A stretch of DNA of 64,000 nt from Streptomyces hyaluromycini (GTDB lineage: Bacteria; Actinomycetota; Actinomycetes; Streptomycetales; Streptomycetaceae). Location of the stretch: assembly GCF_002217755.1 (NCBI RefSeq), contig NZ_BCFL01000034.1, forward strand, positions 118,060 through 182,059, written 5' to 3'. Below are positions 1 to 13,797 of this stretch, piece after piece. Position numbers and translations under genes: made by a program. Below the pieces are notes generated by a model that was not told the DNA's origin, searched no databases, and saw only the letters and a list, made by a program, of their open reading frames with translations. Position 1 is the stretch's first letter, and every line of letters starts with the position of its first letter.

Positions 1-772
1 TGCCGATCTCCAGCAGTTCGTGGGTGGCGCCCGTCGACATCATCTTGATGCGCTCGCGCTTGTTGAGCTGGCCGTCGATGACACGGACGTACGTCACGAC
101 ACCGCGGTAGGAGTCGTAGACCGAGTCGAAGATCATGGCGCGGGCGGGCGCGTCGGCGACGCCGACCGGCGCCGGGATCTCCTTGACGACCTTGTTCAGC
201 AGCGCGTCCACGCCGAGGCCGGTCTTGGCGGAGACCCGCAGCACGTCGTCCGGCTCGCAGCCGACCAGGTTCGCCAGTTCCTCGGCGAACTTCTCCGGCT
301 GCGCGGCCGGCAAGTCGATCTTGTTGAGCACGGGGATGATCGTGAGGTCGTTCTCCATCGCCAGGTAGAGGTTGGCGAGGGTCTGCGCCTCGATGCCCTG
401 GGCGGCGTCGACGAGGAGGACGGTCCCCTCGCAGGCCGCCAGCGACCGCGAGACCTCGTAGGTGAAGTCGACGTGCCCCGGGGTGTCGATCATGTTGAGG
501 ATGTGCGTGCTGCCCTGGTCCGGGCCCTCCGTGGGGGCCCAGGGCAGACGCACCGCCTGGGACTTGATCGTGATGCCGCGCTCGCGCTCGATGTCCATCC
601 GGTCGAGGTACTGAGCACGCATCTGCCGCTGCTCGACCACACCGGTCAGCTGGAGCATCCGGTCGGCGAGCGTGGACTTGCCGTGGTCGATGTGCGCGAT
701 GATGCAGAAATTGCGGATCAGAGCCGGGGCGGTACGGCTCGGCTCGGGCACATTGTTAGGGGTCGCGGGCAC
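1..772 (-). CDS. lepA: Elongation factor 4 (LepA), N-terminal part
   Basis: Translational GTPase LepA/EF4, which back-translocates ribosomes; the C-terminus runs off the left edge. I read it directly from the minus strand. The GTG start at 772 gives MPATPNNVPEPS, then the G1 loop AHIDHGKST, the switch region with RGITIKSQ, the G3 box DTPGHVDF and the G4 box NKIDLP, in the usual order for LepA rather than EF-G. About 257 codons are present, that is the whole G domain and the start of domain II. It is divergent from rpsT, a common actinobacterial arrangement. Identity is secure; only the exact start is inferred from the family N-terminus. Confidence 0.96.
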   Translation of the reverse strand, partial: MPATPNNVPEPSRTAPALIRNFCIIAHIDHGKSTLADRMLQLTGVVEQRQMRAQYLDRMDIERERGITIKSQAVRLPWAPTEGPDQGSTHILNMIDTPGHVDFTYEVSRSLAACEGTVLLVDAAQGIEAQTLANLYLAMENDLTIIPVLNKIDLPAAQPEKFAEELANLVGCEPDDVLRVSAKTGLGVDALLNKVVKEIPAPVGVADAPARAMIFDSVYDSYRGVVTYVRVIDGQLNKRERIKMMSTGATHELLEIG

Positions 773-1025
773 GCAGGGTCCTGTCTCTTGAGGCGCCTTA
801 TGCCTCGGGTCGGATCAATACGTAGTCTCCATGGTCCCATGGAGAGGGACCGGGGACCGGTTTGGGCCATTCTCCTGCCCACTGGTAGCCTGGGTGGCTG
901 TGTCTCATGCCCTCTCAGCGCGAGACACGTCCTCAAGAAAACCCCGGTACGGGACTTGGATCCCTTCGCGCCTTCGTTGCCCGGAGAACCCCTGGCCCCG
1001 TACCAGAACCTGAAAAGGCTCCTTC
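773..1025. other. Divergent intergenic region lepA/rpsT
   Basis: This 253-base gap must hold the promoters and 5' leaders of lepA (leftward) and rpsT (rightward). I see no convincing -35/-10 pair and no small ORF with a ribosome binding site. Confidence 0.5.
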
Positions 1026-1292
1026 GTGGCGAACATCAAGTCCCAGATCAAGCGGATCAAGACCAACGAGAAGGCTCGGCTGCGCAACAAGGCCGTCAAG
1101 TCCTCCCTGAAGACCGCGGTCCGCAAGGCCCGTGAGGCCGCTGCCGCGGGTGACGTCGAGAAGGCCACCGAGCTGCAGCGCGCTGCCGCGCGTGCGCTCG
1201 ACAAGGCCGTCTCGAAGGGCGTCATCCACAAGAACCAGGCCGCCAACAAGAAGTCGGCGCTTGCTTCCAAGGTTGCTTCCCTCAAGGGCTGA
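1026..1292 (+). CDS. rpsT: 30S ribosomal protein S20
   Basis: Small-subunit protein S20, which binds 16S rRNA near the 5' domain. The 88-residue product begins MANIKSQIKRIKTNEKARLR, the typical S20 N-terminus, is Lys/Arg/Ala-rich and ends KSALASKVASLKG. The start is GTG, with an AAGG-type ribosome binding site about 8 bases upstream. Codon use is strongly biased, as expected for a highly expressed ribosomal gene. It is monocistronic: lepA diverges upstream and holA converges downstream. Confidence 0.98.
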   Translation: MANIKSQIKRIKTNEKARLRNKAVKSSLKTAVRKAREAAAAGDVEKATELQRAAARALDKAVSKGVIHKNQAANKKSALASKVASLKG

Positions 1293-1360
1293 ACACTTGA
1301 TTTGACGCCGGAAGGACCCGGGCGGGCCCTCTCTCATCCGCCCCCGACCGGCACCCTAGG

Positions 1361-1398
1361 ATCGACGCGCGGCCTGCGTTCGCCACGCGGGCGTCGAT
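1361..1398. terminator. Putative bidirectional terminator rpsT/holA
   Basis: ATCGACGC (1361-1368) pairs perfectly with GCGTCGAT (1391-1398) across a GC-rich loop, in the convergent gap between rpsT and holA. There is no clear U-tract, so this is a tentative call. Confidence 0.35.
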
Positions 1399-1524
1399 CG
1401 ACAGCTTGAACCCGAGGCCTCGGCACTCGCCCTTCCCCAGGACGGCGCCGGGGCTTTCGGCATGCCCGAGGACGCCCCCTCTTCCCGGCCCTGCACGCCT
1501 GGCTCACTCCCGGCCCGCTGCCTG

Positions 1525-2514
1525 TTACCCGCGCCCCCGTGACCGCGCCGCCAGCGCGATCGTCACCACGGCCTTCTCCAGGGCGTACTCGGGATCGTCC
1601 CCGCCGCCCTTCACCCCCGCGTCCGCCTCGGCGACGGCCCGCAGCGCCACCGCGACCCCGTCCGGCGTCCAGCCCCGCATCTGCTGCCGCACCCGGTCGA
1701 TCTTCCACGGGGGCATGCCCAGCTCGCGCGCGAGATCGGCGGGCCGCCCGCCCCGCGCCCCGGCCAGCTTCCCGATCGCCCGTACGCCCTGCGCGAGCGC
1801 GCTCGTGATCATCACCGGGGCGACCCCGGTCGCCAGCGACCAGCGCAGCGCCTCCAGCGCCTCCGCGGTACGGCCCTCCACGGCCCGGTCGGCCACGGTG
1901 AAGCTCGACGCCTCGGCCCGCCCGGTGTAGTACCGCCCGACGACGGCCTCGTCGATGGTGCCCTCGATGTCCGCGGCGAGCTGGGTCACGGCCGACGCCA
2001 GCTCCCGCAGATCGCTTCCGATGGCGTCGACGAGCGCCTGACAGGCCTCGGGCGTGGCGGACCGCCCGACCGCCCGGAACTCGCTCCGTACGAACGCGAG
2101 CCGGTCGGCCGGCTTGGTCATCTTCGGGCAGGCGACCTCCCGGGCCCCTGCCTTGCGCGCCGCGTCCAGCAGCGCCTTGCCCTTGACCCCGCCCGCGTGC
2201 AGCAGCACGAGCGTGATCTCCTCGGCGGGCGCCCCGAGGTACGCCTTCACGTCCTTGACGGTGTCGGCGGACAGATCCTGCGCGTTGCGTACGACCACGA
2301 CCTTGCGCTCCGCGAAGAGCGACGGGCTGGTCAGCTCCGCGAGCGTGCCGGGCTGCAACTGGTCGGGGTTCAGGTCCCGCACGTCCGTGTCGGCGTCGGC
2401 GGCCCGGGCAGCGGCCACCACCTGCTGCACGGCACGGTCGAGCAGCAGCTCCTCCTGCCCCACGGCCAGCGTCACCGGGGCGAGGGGATCGTCATCAGCA
2501 GTCTTCTTGGCCAT
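1525..2514 (-). CDS. holA: DNA polymerase III subunit delta
   Basis: Clamp-loader delta subunit, which opens the beta sliding clamp. From the ATG at 2514 the product is 329 residues, the usual length. The N-terminal AAA+-like part has LAVGQEELLLDRAV, the typical opening of the HolA family, and an RNAQDL segment follows. The C-terminal collar contains the GMPPWKIDRVRQQ and ALRAVAEADAGVKGG motifs found in actinobacterial delta. An upstream in-frame start at 2544 is possible, but MAKKTADDD fits the family N-terminus better. holA normally accompanies comEC/comEA in this genus, and here three genes lie between them. Confidence 0.93.
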   Translation of the reverse strand: MAKKTADDDPLAPVTLAVGQEELLLDRAVQQVVAAARAADADTDVRDLNPDQLQPGTLAELTSPSLFAERKVVVVRNAQDLSADTVKDVKAYLGAPAEEITLVLLHAGGVKGKALLDAARKAGAREVACPKMTKPADRLAFVRSEFRAVGRSATPEACQALVDAIGSDLRELASAVTQLAADIEGTIDEAVVGRYYTGRAEASSFTVADRAVEGRTAEALEALRWSLATGVAPVMITSALAQGVRAIGKLAGARGGRPADLARELGMPPWKIDRVRQQMRGWTPDGVAVALRAVAEADAGVKGGGDDPEYALEKAVVTIALAARSRGRG

Positions 2515-2586
2515 CGCGCCAAGCATCCCACGGCCCACTGACAACGGATCCGGCCGCGTCTTTCCCGCCCCGGGCCGCCCGCGCTC

Positions 2587-2832
2587 CTACGGCTCCTCCC
2601 GCCACCCCTCCCACTCCCCTGCGAACTCGTCCAGCTCCGCCGGGTCCAGCCGTCCCTGCTCGTCCCTGAGCAGCACCAGCCACTGCGCGTCCTCCGCGTC
2701 GTCCTCCCCCGCCAGCGCGTCGCGCACCAGCCGCGGCTCCTCGTCGACCCCGAACCGCTCCCCGAGGGCCTGGGACGCCTCCTCCGCCGCATCGCGGTCC
2801 GGCAGCACCAGCACATGTCTCACATCGCTCAC
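2587..2832 (-). CDS. Small acidic conserved hypothetical protein
   Basis: An 81-residue acidic protein starting at GTG 2832 (MSDVRHVLVLPDRDAAEEAS). The first part looks like a beta-alpha unit (VRHVLVLPD, then an alpha helix), and the C-terminus is rich in Glu, Asp and Trp. It has no cysteines, signal peptide or membrane segment. It sits 72 bases upstream of holA on the same strand and may be co-transcribed with it. An ATG at 2865 would add 11 residues. I do not recognise a named family; I recall similar short proteins next to holA in Streptomyces, but this was not checked. Confidence 0.7.
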   Translation of the reverse strand: MSDVRHVLVLPDRDAAEEASQALGERFGVDEEPRLVRDALAGEDDAEDAQWLVLLRDEQGRLDPAELDEFAGEWEGWREEP

Positions 2833-2893
2833 GGCCTCATTCTCGGGCACCGCCGGCCATCGCAACGAGCGGGACGGAGCCGGAGCGGGCGGC

Positions 2894-3775
2894 TCAGCCC
2901 TTCGGGACGATCTGCACGTCCAGGTCGACGCGGATGCTCGGCCCGACCACCGCGATCCCGCGCGCCAGCATCGTCTGCCAGCTCACGGTGAAGTCGTCGC
3001 GGTGGAGTTCGGTGGTGGCCCGGCAGGCGGCTCGCACCTCGCCCTCCATGCCGTTGCCGAGCCCGAGGTACTCCGTGTCGAGGGTGACCGTGCGCGTCAC
3101 GCCGTGCAGGGACAGCGCCCCGGTGACGGCCCACCTGGTGCCGCCCCTGTGCACGAACCGGTCGCTGTAGAACTCCAGCGTCGGAAACCGCTGCACGTCC
3201 AGGAAGTCGACCGAGCGCAGATGGTCGTCGCGCATCCGGACACCCGTGTCGATGGTCGCGGCGTCGATCACGACGTGCATCGCGGACCGCTCCATCTGCT
3301 CGGCCATGCGTACCGCGCCCGCGAACGAGTTGAACCGCCCGTGGATCCGGGCCAGTCCGATGTGCCGGGCGGTGAAGCCGATCGAGGAATGCGTCGGCTC
3401 GATCTCCCAGTCCCCGGGTGCCGGCAGCTCCGGCGGCCGGGCGACCTGGAGGGTCACGTCACCGAGCGAGGCGAGGCAGTTCTCGCCGACCTGCGCGGTG
3501 GCCCGGTACGGCGTGAACCCCTCGGCGGACACCGCCAGCCGGTACTCCCCGGCCGGCACGGTCGTCACGAACGACCCGTAGGGATCCGTGCCCCCGCTGA
3601 CCACCGTGCGCCCCATGGTGTCGCTGACCGCGAACTCGGCGTGCGGCACCGGTTGGCTGACCGGGTCGAGCACCCGGCAGCTCAGCACCCCGGCGTCGGG
3701 CGGGGTCTGCACCGCCGCGAGGGGGCTCGTCCGCTGCGCCCGGTTCGTTCCGTTCCCCATCAAGCGGCCGAACAT
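2894..3775 (-). CDS. YceI-like protein with N-terminal carboxypeptidase-regulatory-like domain
   Basis: From the ATG at 3775 (MFGRLMGNGTNR) the product is about 293 residues. The first third, ending near the CLASLGDVTLQV segment, resembles a carboxypeptidase regulatory-like or CNA-B beta-sandwich (GTDPYGSFVTTVPAGEYRLAV). The rest is a YceI lipocalin-like domain, with WEIEPTHSSIGFTARH, FNSFAGAV, the HLRSVDFLDV motif and GALSLHGVTRTV. YceI proteins bind isoprenoid or lipid ligands. There is no export signal, so it is probably cytoplasmic. The longer open frame to 4069 overlaps the NAT gene out of frame and was rejected; starts at 3805 and 3823 remain possible. The substrate is unknown. Confidence 0.85.
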   Translation of the reverse strand: MFGRLMGNGTNRAQRTSPLAAVQTPPDAGVLSCRVLDPVSQPVPHAEFAVSDTMGRTVVSGGTDPYGSFVTTVPAGEYRLAVSAEGFTPYRATAQVGENCLASLGDVTLQVARPPELPAPGDWEIEPTHSSIGFTARHIGLARIHGRFNSFAGAVRMAEQMERSAMHVVIDAATIDTGVRMRDDHLRSVDFLDVQRFPTLEFYSDRFVHRGGTRWAVTGALSLHGVTRTVTLDTEYLGLGNGMEGEVRAACRATTELHRDDFTVSWQTMLARGIAVVGPSIRVDLDVQIVPKG

Positions 3776-3947
3776 CCTCGCCACCCCTGTACGCCTCGCC
3801 ACCATCCATTGCCGAAGAAACATTCGATCACCGATGCGGCTTTCAGGGCAACACAGGCCCACATCATGGGAATCCAGCACATGCGCCGGAACTACGCACG
3901 AGTAGCATGCTACGCACCAGTAGGAACACGTTCTTCCATGAGGCGAA

Positions 3948-4802
3948 TCAGCTGTTCCGGTTGGCTTTCCCCGGATTTCGCGCAGTCGGCACACAGTCCA
4001 GCTCGATCCCGAACCGCTCCCGGTAGACCCCGAGCACCTCCTCGTCACGCTCCAACTCCCGTACTTCACGCGCCCCGTCCGCCGCTGTCTCCGTCAACGT
4101 CCGCCCGCTGAGCGTGATCCGCCCGCCGTCCTCGGTGACCCGGGAACAGACCAGCGACTGTGTGAAGTGCGACGACGGCGCGGTGCTGTGCCACCACGCC
4201 CCGGCCGTGAAGTCCCCGAGCACCCGCGGCCGGACCTCCAGCCGGTACTGCGGCCGCCCGTCGCGCAGCACGTCCAGATCCCCGGCCACCGCGCCGTCCT
4301 CGCCCCGCACCCCCGCCGCGTCCGGCCCGGCCACCGCGATCCGGAACGTCCCGCCGGGATCGGCCTGCTCACCCCGGTCCGCGAACGCCAGCGGGTAGTG
4401 GCTGTGCGCCCCGAACCCCACGTCGGCGAGCCACTCGCCTCCGTCCACCGTCCGCACCCGCAGCGCGAGATGGTCGTACGGGATCCCGAGCCGCCCCTCC
4501 GCCCCGTACACCCGCCCCGCCAACGGAGTCACCCCGAACCCGAGCGTGGTCAGCAACACCGAGAAAGCGCCGTTGAGTTCGTAGCAGAACCCGCCCCGGC
4601 CCGCGCCCACCACCTTGTCCAGCAGCCGCTTCCCGTCCAGCACGATCTCCTCGCCGAGGTGGACCGACAGGTTCTCGAACGGCACGGTCCGAAGATGCCG
4701 CAGATGCAGCTCGCGCAGGGCCTCGGCGGTGGGCCGGGCCGGACGGGCGGCGCCGAGCCGACGGAGGTAGGCGTCGATCTGCGCGGGGTTCACCGAGTTC
4801 AT
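3948..4802 (-). CDS. nat: Arylamine N-acetyltransferase
   Basis: Cytoplasmic NAT, which transfers acetyl from acetyl-CoA to aromatic amines or hydrazines, or forms amides in secondary metabolism. At 284 residues it has the usual length. The Cys-His-Asp triad is visible: Cys73 in GRGGFCYELNG, His111 in PYDHLALRV and Asp127 in WLADVGFG. The N-terminal VPFENLSVHLG motif is also typical. The ATG lies 4 bases after the comEC stop, suggesting translational coupling at the end of the comEA-comEC unit. The natural substrate cannot be told from the sequence. Confidence 0.93.
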   Translation of the reverse strand: MNSVNPAQIDAYLRRLGAARPARPTAEALRELHLRHLRTVPFENLSVHLGEEIVLDGKRLLDKVVGAGRGGFCYELNGAFSVLLTTLGFGVTPLAGRVYGAEGRLGIPYDHLALRVRTVDGGEWLADVGFGAHSHYPLAFADRGEQADPGGTFRIAVAGPDAAGVRGEDGAVAGDLDVLRDGRPQYRLEVRPRVLGDFTAGAWWHSTAPSSHFTQSLVCSRVTEDGGRITLSGRTLTETAADGAREVRELERDEEVLGVYRERFGIELDCVPTARNPGKANRNS

Positions 4803-4806
4803 GCCC

Positions 4807-7412
<2,606 letters not shown>

Positions 7413-7416
<4 letters not shown>

Positions 7417-8561
7417 GGCCGTACCAGGTCCCGCAGGTCGGAGTAGCGGCGGTCACCGATGCCCCGGACCTGGCGGAGTTCGTCGACCGAACGGAAACCG
7501 CCGTGCTGGGTGCGGAAGTCGACGATGTGCTGGGCCAGCACCGGGCCGACTCCGGGCAGTGCGTCGAGTTGCTCCACGGTCGCGGTGTTCAGGGAGACGG
7601 GGGCGGACGGACCGGCTCCCGCCGCGGCACCACCCACGGCCTGGCCCGGTGCGGCCGGCGGGGCGGGGCCCCCGACGACGATCTGTTCACCGTCCGTCAG
7701 GAAGCGGGCGCGGTTGAGTCCGTCGGTGTCCGTACCGGGCCGCACCCCACCTGCCGCTCGCAGCGCGTCGGTCACCCGGGACCCGGCCGGCAGCGTGTGG
7801 ACCCCCGGATCACGGACCTTCCCGGTGACATCCACCACGATCTCCCCAGCGGGCCTGCCGGCTGCGGCGGATCCTCCGGACCCGTCGAGCGCACCGGGCG
7901 CCGCGGCGGTACCGGCTCCGGCACCGGCGGCTCCGGCGGCCGGGGCCTGCTCCTCGCTCTTCTCGTAAGGCGCCTCCGCGCGCACCACCTCCGGTGCGCT
8001 CACGGACTCCGTCCGGCCCGCCCAGAAGTGCTGCACGGCCAGCGCCGCGGCCACGACGAGGACCACCCCGAGGGCGACCGCGCCCCGGCGTTCCAGCCCG
8101 CAGCGCGTCTGCAGCCACACCGGCATCCGCTCCCGTACGGCGAACCCGACCCGGGACCGCAGCCCGGGCAGCGCCGGCTCGCGCCGCGCCGTTGCCTCAC
8201 CGGCCAGTGCCCGGGCCGACGACATCACGGCCGCCGCCGTGGACAGGGCCGCGGCGGCGGTGCGCACTCCGGCCGTGGCCGTGCGCACCGCGGTTGCGGC
8301 CGCGGTCAGTCCGGTCGCCGCACCGGTGCCGGTCACCGTTTCCGCGGTGGGCGGTCCTTGCCCCGGCACCGGCGGCCTGGCGACGGCCCGTTCACCGAAG
8401 AGGAGTTCCGCCCGGCGGCGCAGTTCGTCCGCCGGGGCGGGGCGGTGCCGGACACCGGCCAGGAACGGGGACCGCCGGTGCCGGGTGCGGCCGTCGGAGG
8501 TGGGGCCCCGGCCCGGGCCACTGGTCGCATGTGTCTCGTGTGAGCGTGATCGAAGTGCCAT
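7413..8561 (-). CDS. comEA: ComEA-like helix-hairpin-helix DNA-binding protein
   Basis: A 382-residue membrane-anchored DNA receptor-like protein. An Ala/Thr/Val-rich N-terminal cytoplasmic region precedes one membrane segment (GVVLVVAAALAVQHFWAG). A low-complexity linker, an SLBB domain (IVVDVTGKVRDPGVHTL) and a C-terminal tandem HhH domain follow (LNTATVEQLDALPGVGPVLA and ELRQVRGIGDRRYSDL). It overlaps comEC by 4 bases. The N-terminal extension of about 160 residues is longer than in Bacillus ComEA but appears normal for this genus as I remember it. The start at ATG 8561 has no strong ribosome binding site and could lie further in. Confidence 0.9.
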
Positions 8562-8692
8562 GCGACGAGGATCGGGCTTCCCGCCGATCCGCGATGATCT
8601 TGGTCAGTTTCCGTGGACCACGGCCGGGTTGTGGACAACTCCGCAACCCGCACGAGTGATGGTGCCGAGGCTCACGCCCCCGGATCCACAGG

Positions 8693-9538
8693 TCACCGCA
8701 GCGAGACGACCGCCCCGAGCAGCCCGGGGCCGGTGTGCGCGCCGATGACCGCGCCGACCTCGCTCACGTGCAGGTCGACCAGCCCGGGCACCCGCGCCCG
8801 CAGCCGGTCCGCGAGGGCCGAGGCACGGTCCGGGGCGGCGAGATGGTGGACGGCGATGTCCACCTCGGCGCCGCCGGCACGCTCAGCGGTGAGCTCCTCG
8901 AGGCGGGCGATGGCCCGGGACGCCGTCCGCACCTTCTCCAGGAGCTCGATCCGGCCGCCGTCCAGCTGGAGCAGGGGCTTCACGGCGAGCGCGGAGCCCA
9001 GCAGGGCCTGGGCGGTGCCGATACGGCCGCCGCGGCGCAGATAGTCGAGGGTGTCGACGTAGAAGTACGCGGAGGTGCCGGCGGCCCGCTTCTCCGCCGC
9101 CGTGACGGCCTCGTCGACGGTGCCGCCCGCCTCCGCGGCCTCGGCCGCAGCGAGCGCGCAGAAACCGAGGGCCATCGCGACCATCCCGGTGTCCACCACG
9201 CGCACCGGAACGGGTGCCTCGCGGGCGGCGACGACCGCCGCGTCGTAGGTGCCCGACAGTTCGGCGGACAGGTGGAGCGAGACGATGCCGGTGGCCCCGG
9301 CCCCGGCGACCCTGCGGTACGTTTCGGCGAACACCTCCGGGCTGGGCCGGGACGTGGTGACGGGGCGCCGCTTCTGCAAAGCCTGGGCCAGGGAACGCGT
9401 CGAGATCTCGGTACCCTCTTCGAGCGCCCGGTCGCCGAGGACGACGGTCAGGGGTACCGCTGTGATGCCGTGGCGCTCCACCGTCCGCGGCGGCAGGTAG
9501 GCCGTTGAATCGGTGACGATCGCGACATGGCAGGACAT
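8693..9538 (-). CDS. DegV-family fatty-acid-binding protein
   Basis: A DegV-family protein of 281 residues. In other bacteria these (FakB-like) bind a fatty acid for phosphorylation by a DhaK/FakA-type kinase. Visible motifs are VAIVTDSTAYLP at the N-terminus, TSRPSPEVF, SLHLSAELSGTYDAA around the ligand-binding Ser, and VVDTGMVAMALGF. No kinase partner is nearby. It reads in the same direction as comEA, 131 bases upstream of it. The specific ligand is not known. Confidence 0.93.
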   Translation of the reverse strand: MSCHVAIVTDSTAYLPPRTVERHGITAVPLTVVLGDRALEEGTEISTRSLAQALQKRRPVTTSRPSPEVFAETYRRVAGAGATGIVSLHLSAELSGTYDAAVVAAREAPVPVRVVDTGMVAMALGFCALAAAEAAEAGGTVDEAVTAAEKRAAGTSAYFYVDTLDYLRRGGRIGTAQALLGSALAVKPLLQLDGGRIELLEKVRTASRAIARLEELTAERAGGAEVDIAVHHLAAPDRASALADRLRARVPGLVDLHVSEVGAVIGAHTGPGLLGAVVSLR

Positions 9539-9610
9539 GAGCTGGAGGTTACCTGGCGTAGCCCGGGCACGGCAGCCCGCCCCCGGCGGCCCGGACCGGG
9601 ACCGGCCGTG

Positions 9611-10339
9611 TCAAGTGGTGCTCTCCGGCCGGGGCTTCTTCTGCCAGGGGTACCCCCGAGGGCGGCCGGGCGGGGTGATCGCGGGCTGCACCGGGTCCTC
9701 AGCCGCGGCTGACCGGGGTTGCCCGGGCCAGGTCTGACGGTCTCCGGGGCCGGCGGCGGCCTCGGGCCAAGGCGGGGTCTCCGCGGCCGGGTCCGGCCGG
9801 GTCCAGTGCCGCAGGGCGTCCGCCTCGACGCCGATCTGGGTGCTCAGGGTGTCAAGATCGTCGTCGGCGAAGCGGCGGGCCCGGTCGCGGGCCGCCCAGC
9901 GCAACGCGTCCGCGGACTCGGTGATGCGCTCGGTGCGACGGCGCAGTTCGGGCAGGCGCGTGGCGAGCGTGGCCCGGTCCGGTTCGGACTCCAGGCGCCT
10001 GAGTTCGCCGTCCAGTTCCTGCCCGTGCGCGCTGAGGCGCTGGAAGAGGCCGAGGGACTCCTTCAGCGACTCGTCCTCGGCGACGCCCGCGTACAACGCG
10101 TCCTGGGTGGCCCGCATCGAGGTGCGCAGGGTGAGCCGGAGCTGGGCGATCTCGCCCGCCGGGCCGATCTGGACCATGGACTTGGCGCGCAGCGTGTGCT
10201 CCTCGACCGTGCGCCGGGCCTGTGTGATCGTACGGTCCACCCCGCGCTTGGCAGCACCGACCGCCTTGAAGGTGACGTACGCCCCACCGGCGACGAAGAG
10301 CAGGAAGAGCACGGCGAATACGGCGATCACTGCTTCCAC
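9611..10339 (-). CDS. Membrane-anchored conserved hypothetical protein
   Basis: A 242-residue protein starting at GTG 10339, chosen because GAGGAG lies 6 bases upstream. It starts with one membrane helix (MEAVIAVFAVLFLLFVAGGA). A charged helical region follows that resembles a coiled coil (TITQARRTVEEHTLRAK, then ELRRLESEPDRATLATRLPELRRRTERI). The C-terminus is Pro-rich and probably disordered, ending KKPRPESTT. The helical cytoplasmic part suggests a scaffold-like role, but no function is known to me. The upstream reading to 10471 runs into the leuS terminator region and was discarded. Confidence 0.8.
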   Translation of the reverse strand: MEAVIAVFAVLFLLFVAGGAYVTFKAVGAAKRGVDRTITQARRTVEEHTLRAKSMVQIGPAGEIAQLRLTLRTSMRATQDALYAGVAEDESLKESLGLFQRLSAHGQELDGELRRLESEPDRATLATRLPELRRRTERITESADALRWAARDRARRFADDDLDTLSTQIGVEADALRHWTRPDPAAETPPWPEAAAGPGDRQTWPGQPRSAAAEDPVQPAITPPGRPRGYPWQKKPRPESTT

Positions 10340-10420
10340 AATGCTCCTCCTCGCTGCCCACCACCCCGGCCGTCTCCGAGCACGGCGTGGATGGCCGTTC
10401 TCCACAACGGTAAACGCAAA

Positions 10421-10459
10421 GGGCAGGCCCGGAGTTCCAGAAAAACCCCGAACCTGCCC
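10421..10459 (-). terminator. Terminator downstream of leuS
   Basis: GGGCAGG (10421-10427) pairs with CCTGCCC (10453-10459), and inner bases can also pair. Read on the minus strand the hairpin is followed by TTTGCGTTT. It lies just past the leuS stop. Confidence 0.6.
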
Positions 10460-10490
10460 GTAGGGGACCACCCGGAGACGGTCGGCGGTG

Positions 10491-13370
<2,880 letters not shown>

Positions 13371-13426
13371 GATCCTCAAAGCTCCATCGGTCGTCTCTGC
13401 CTGCGGCTGCGAACGTTCTAGAAACG

Positions 13427-13450
13427 AAAAATCCCCTCACACAGGAGGGG
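13427..13450 (-). terminator. Attenuator terminator in the leuS leader
   Basis: On the minus strand CCCCTC (13450-13445) and GAGGGG (13438-13433) form a perfect 6-bp stem around a 6-base loop, followed by ATTTTT. It lies between the leader peptide and leuS, about 60 bases before the start codon. This is the expected arrangement for a ribosome-mediated attenuator. Confidence 0.8.
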
Positions 13451-13498
13451 ACGCCGCGCCGATGCCGAGCAACCGTTTCGTCCGGCGGTCGGGACTGA

Positions 13499-13537
13499 TC
13501 AGCGCGGCCCGCTAAGCAGAAGGCGTACGGCACGCAT
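13499..13537 (-). CDS. leuS leader peptide (Leu-Leu-Leu)
   Basis: A 12-codon ORF that reads MRAVRLLLSGPR, with three consecutive leucine codons (CTT CTG CTT). Its stop lies about 50 bases before the attenuator stem. The rare CTT codons in a GC-rich genome fit a ribosome-stalling sensor. Classical attenuators upstream of leuS have been predicted in some Streptomyces by comparative RNA analysis (from memory). Stalling at the leucine codons would favour an antiterminator and expression of leuS. No obvious ribosome binding site beyond AAGGGCTGCGG is seen. Confidence 0.75.
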   Translation of the reverse strand: MRAVRLLLSGPR

Positions 13538-13629
13538 GGCGTCAGAGTACCGCAGCCCTTGAGCAAGCTGCGAGGCGCTTGCGTATCACTGGTTGACACG
13601 TGTGTCTGAGGCGACCATCGGGACGAGAG

Positions 13630-13644
13630 TTGAACCAGGTTCAA
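13630..13644. promoter_or_regulatory. Perfect palindrome, candidate operator
   Basis: TTGAACC-A-GGTTCAA is a perfect 7-bp dyad in the gap between the divergent leuS leader and the membrane/NuoF-like operon. It could bind a dimeric regulator of either unit. The regulator is unknown. Confidence 0.4.
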
Positions 13645-13797
13645 AAATTACTACGCGTAACGTCCGCTAAAGGACATCACAAGAGCTGCATGGCTCTTTG
13701 ATAACAACGCAATAACTCAAACCTCGTACTGATCGGTATGGCGCCACTTAGGCTGCGGCACCGGGACCGCTTTCCCGAACTGCTCGGAGTTGCCCCC

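Noticed and set aside
2054..4111. 685-codon plus-strand open frame opposite holA and YceI genes
   Set aside because: Antisense shadow with no conserved motif; the minus-strand genes have clear domains and ribosome binding sites.
13371..13560. T-box riboswitch in front of leuS
   Set aside because: The conserved T-box antiterminator bulge and a specifier loop are not found. A leader peptide with Leu codons plus a terminator explains the region better.
13593..13620. TTGACA as a sigma-70-like -35 for the rightward operon
   Set aside because: A matching -10 at 17-18 bases is absent, so the hexamer alone is not enough to call a promoter.
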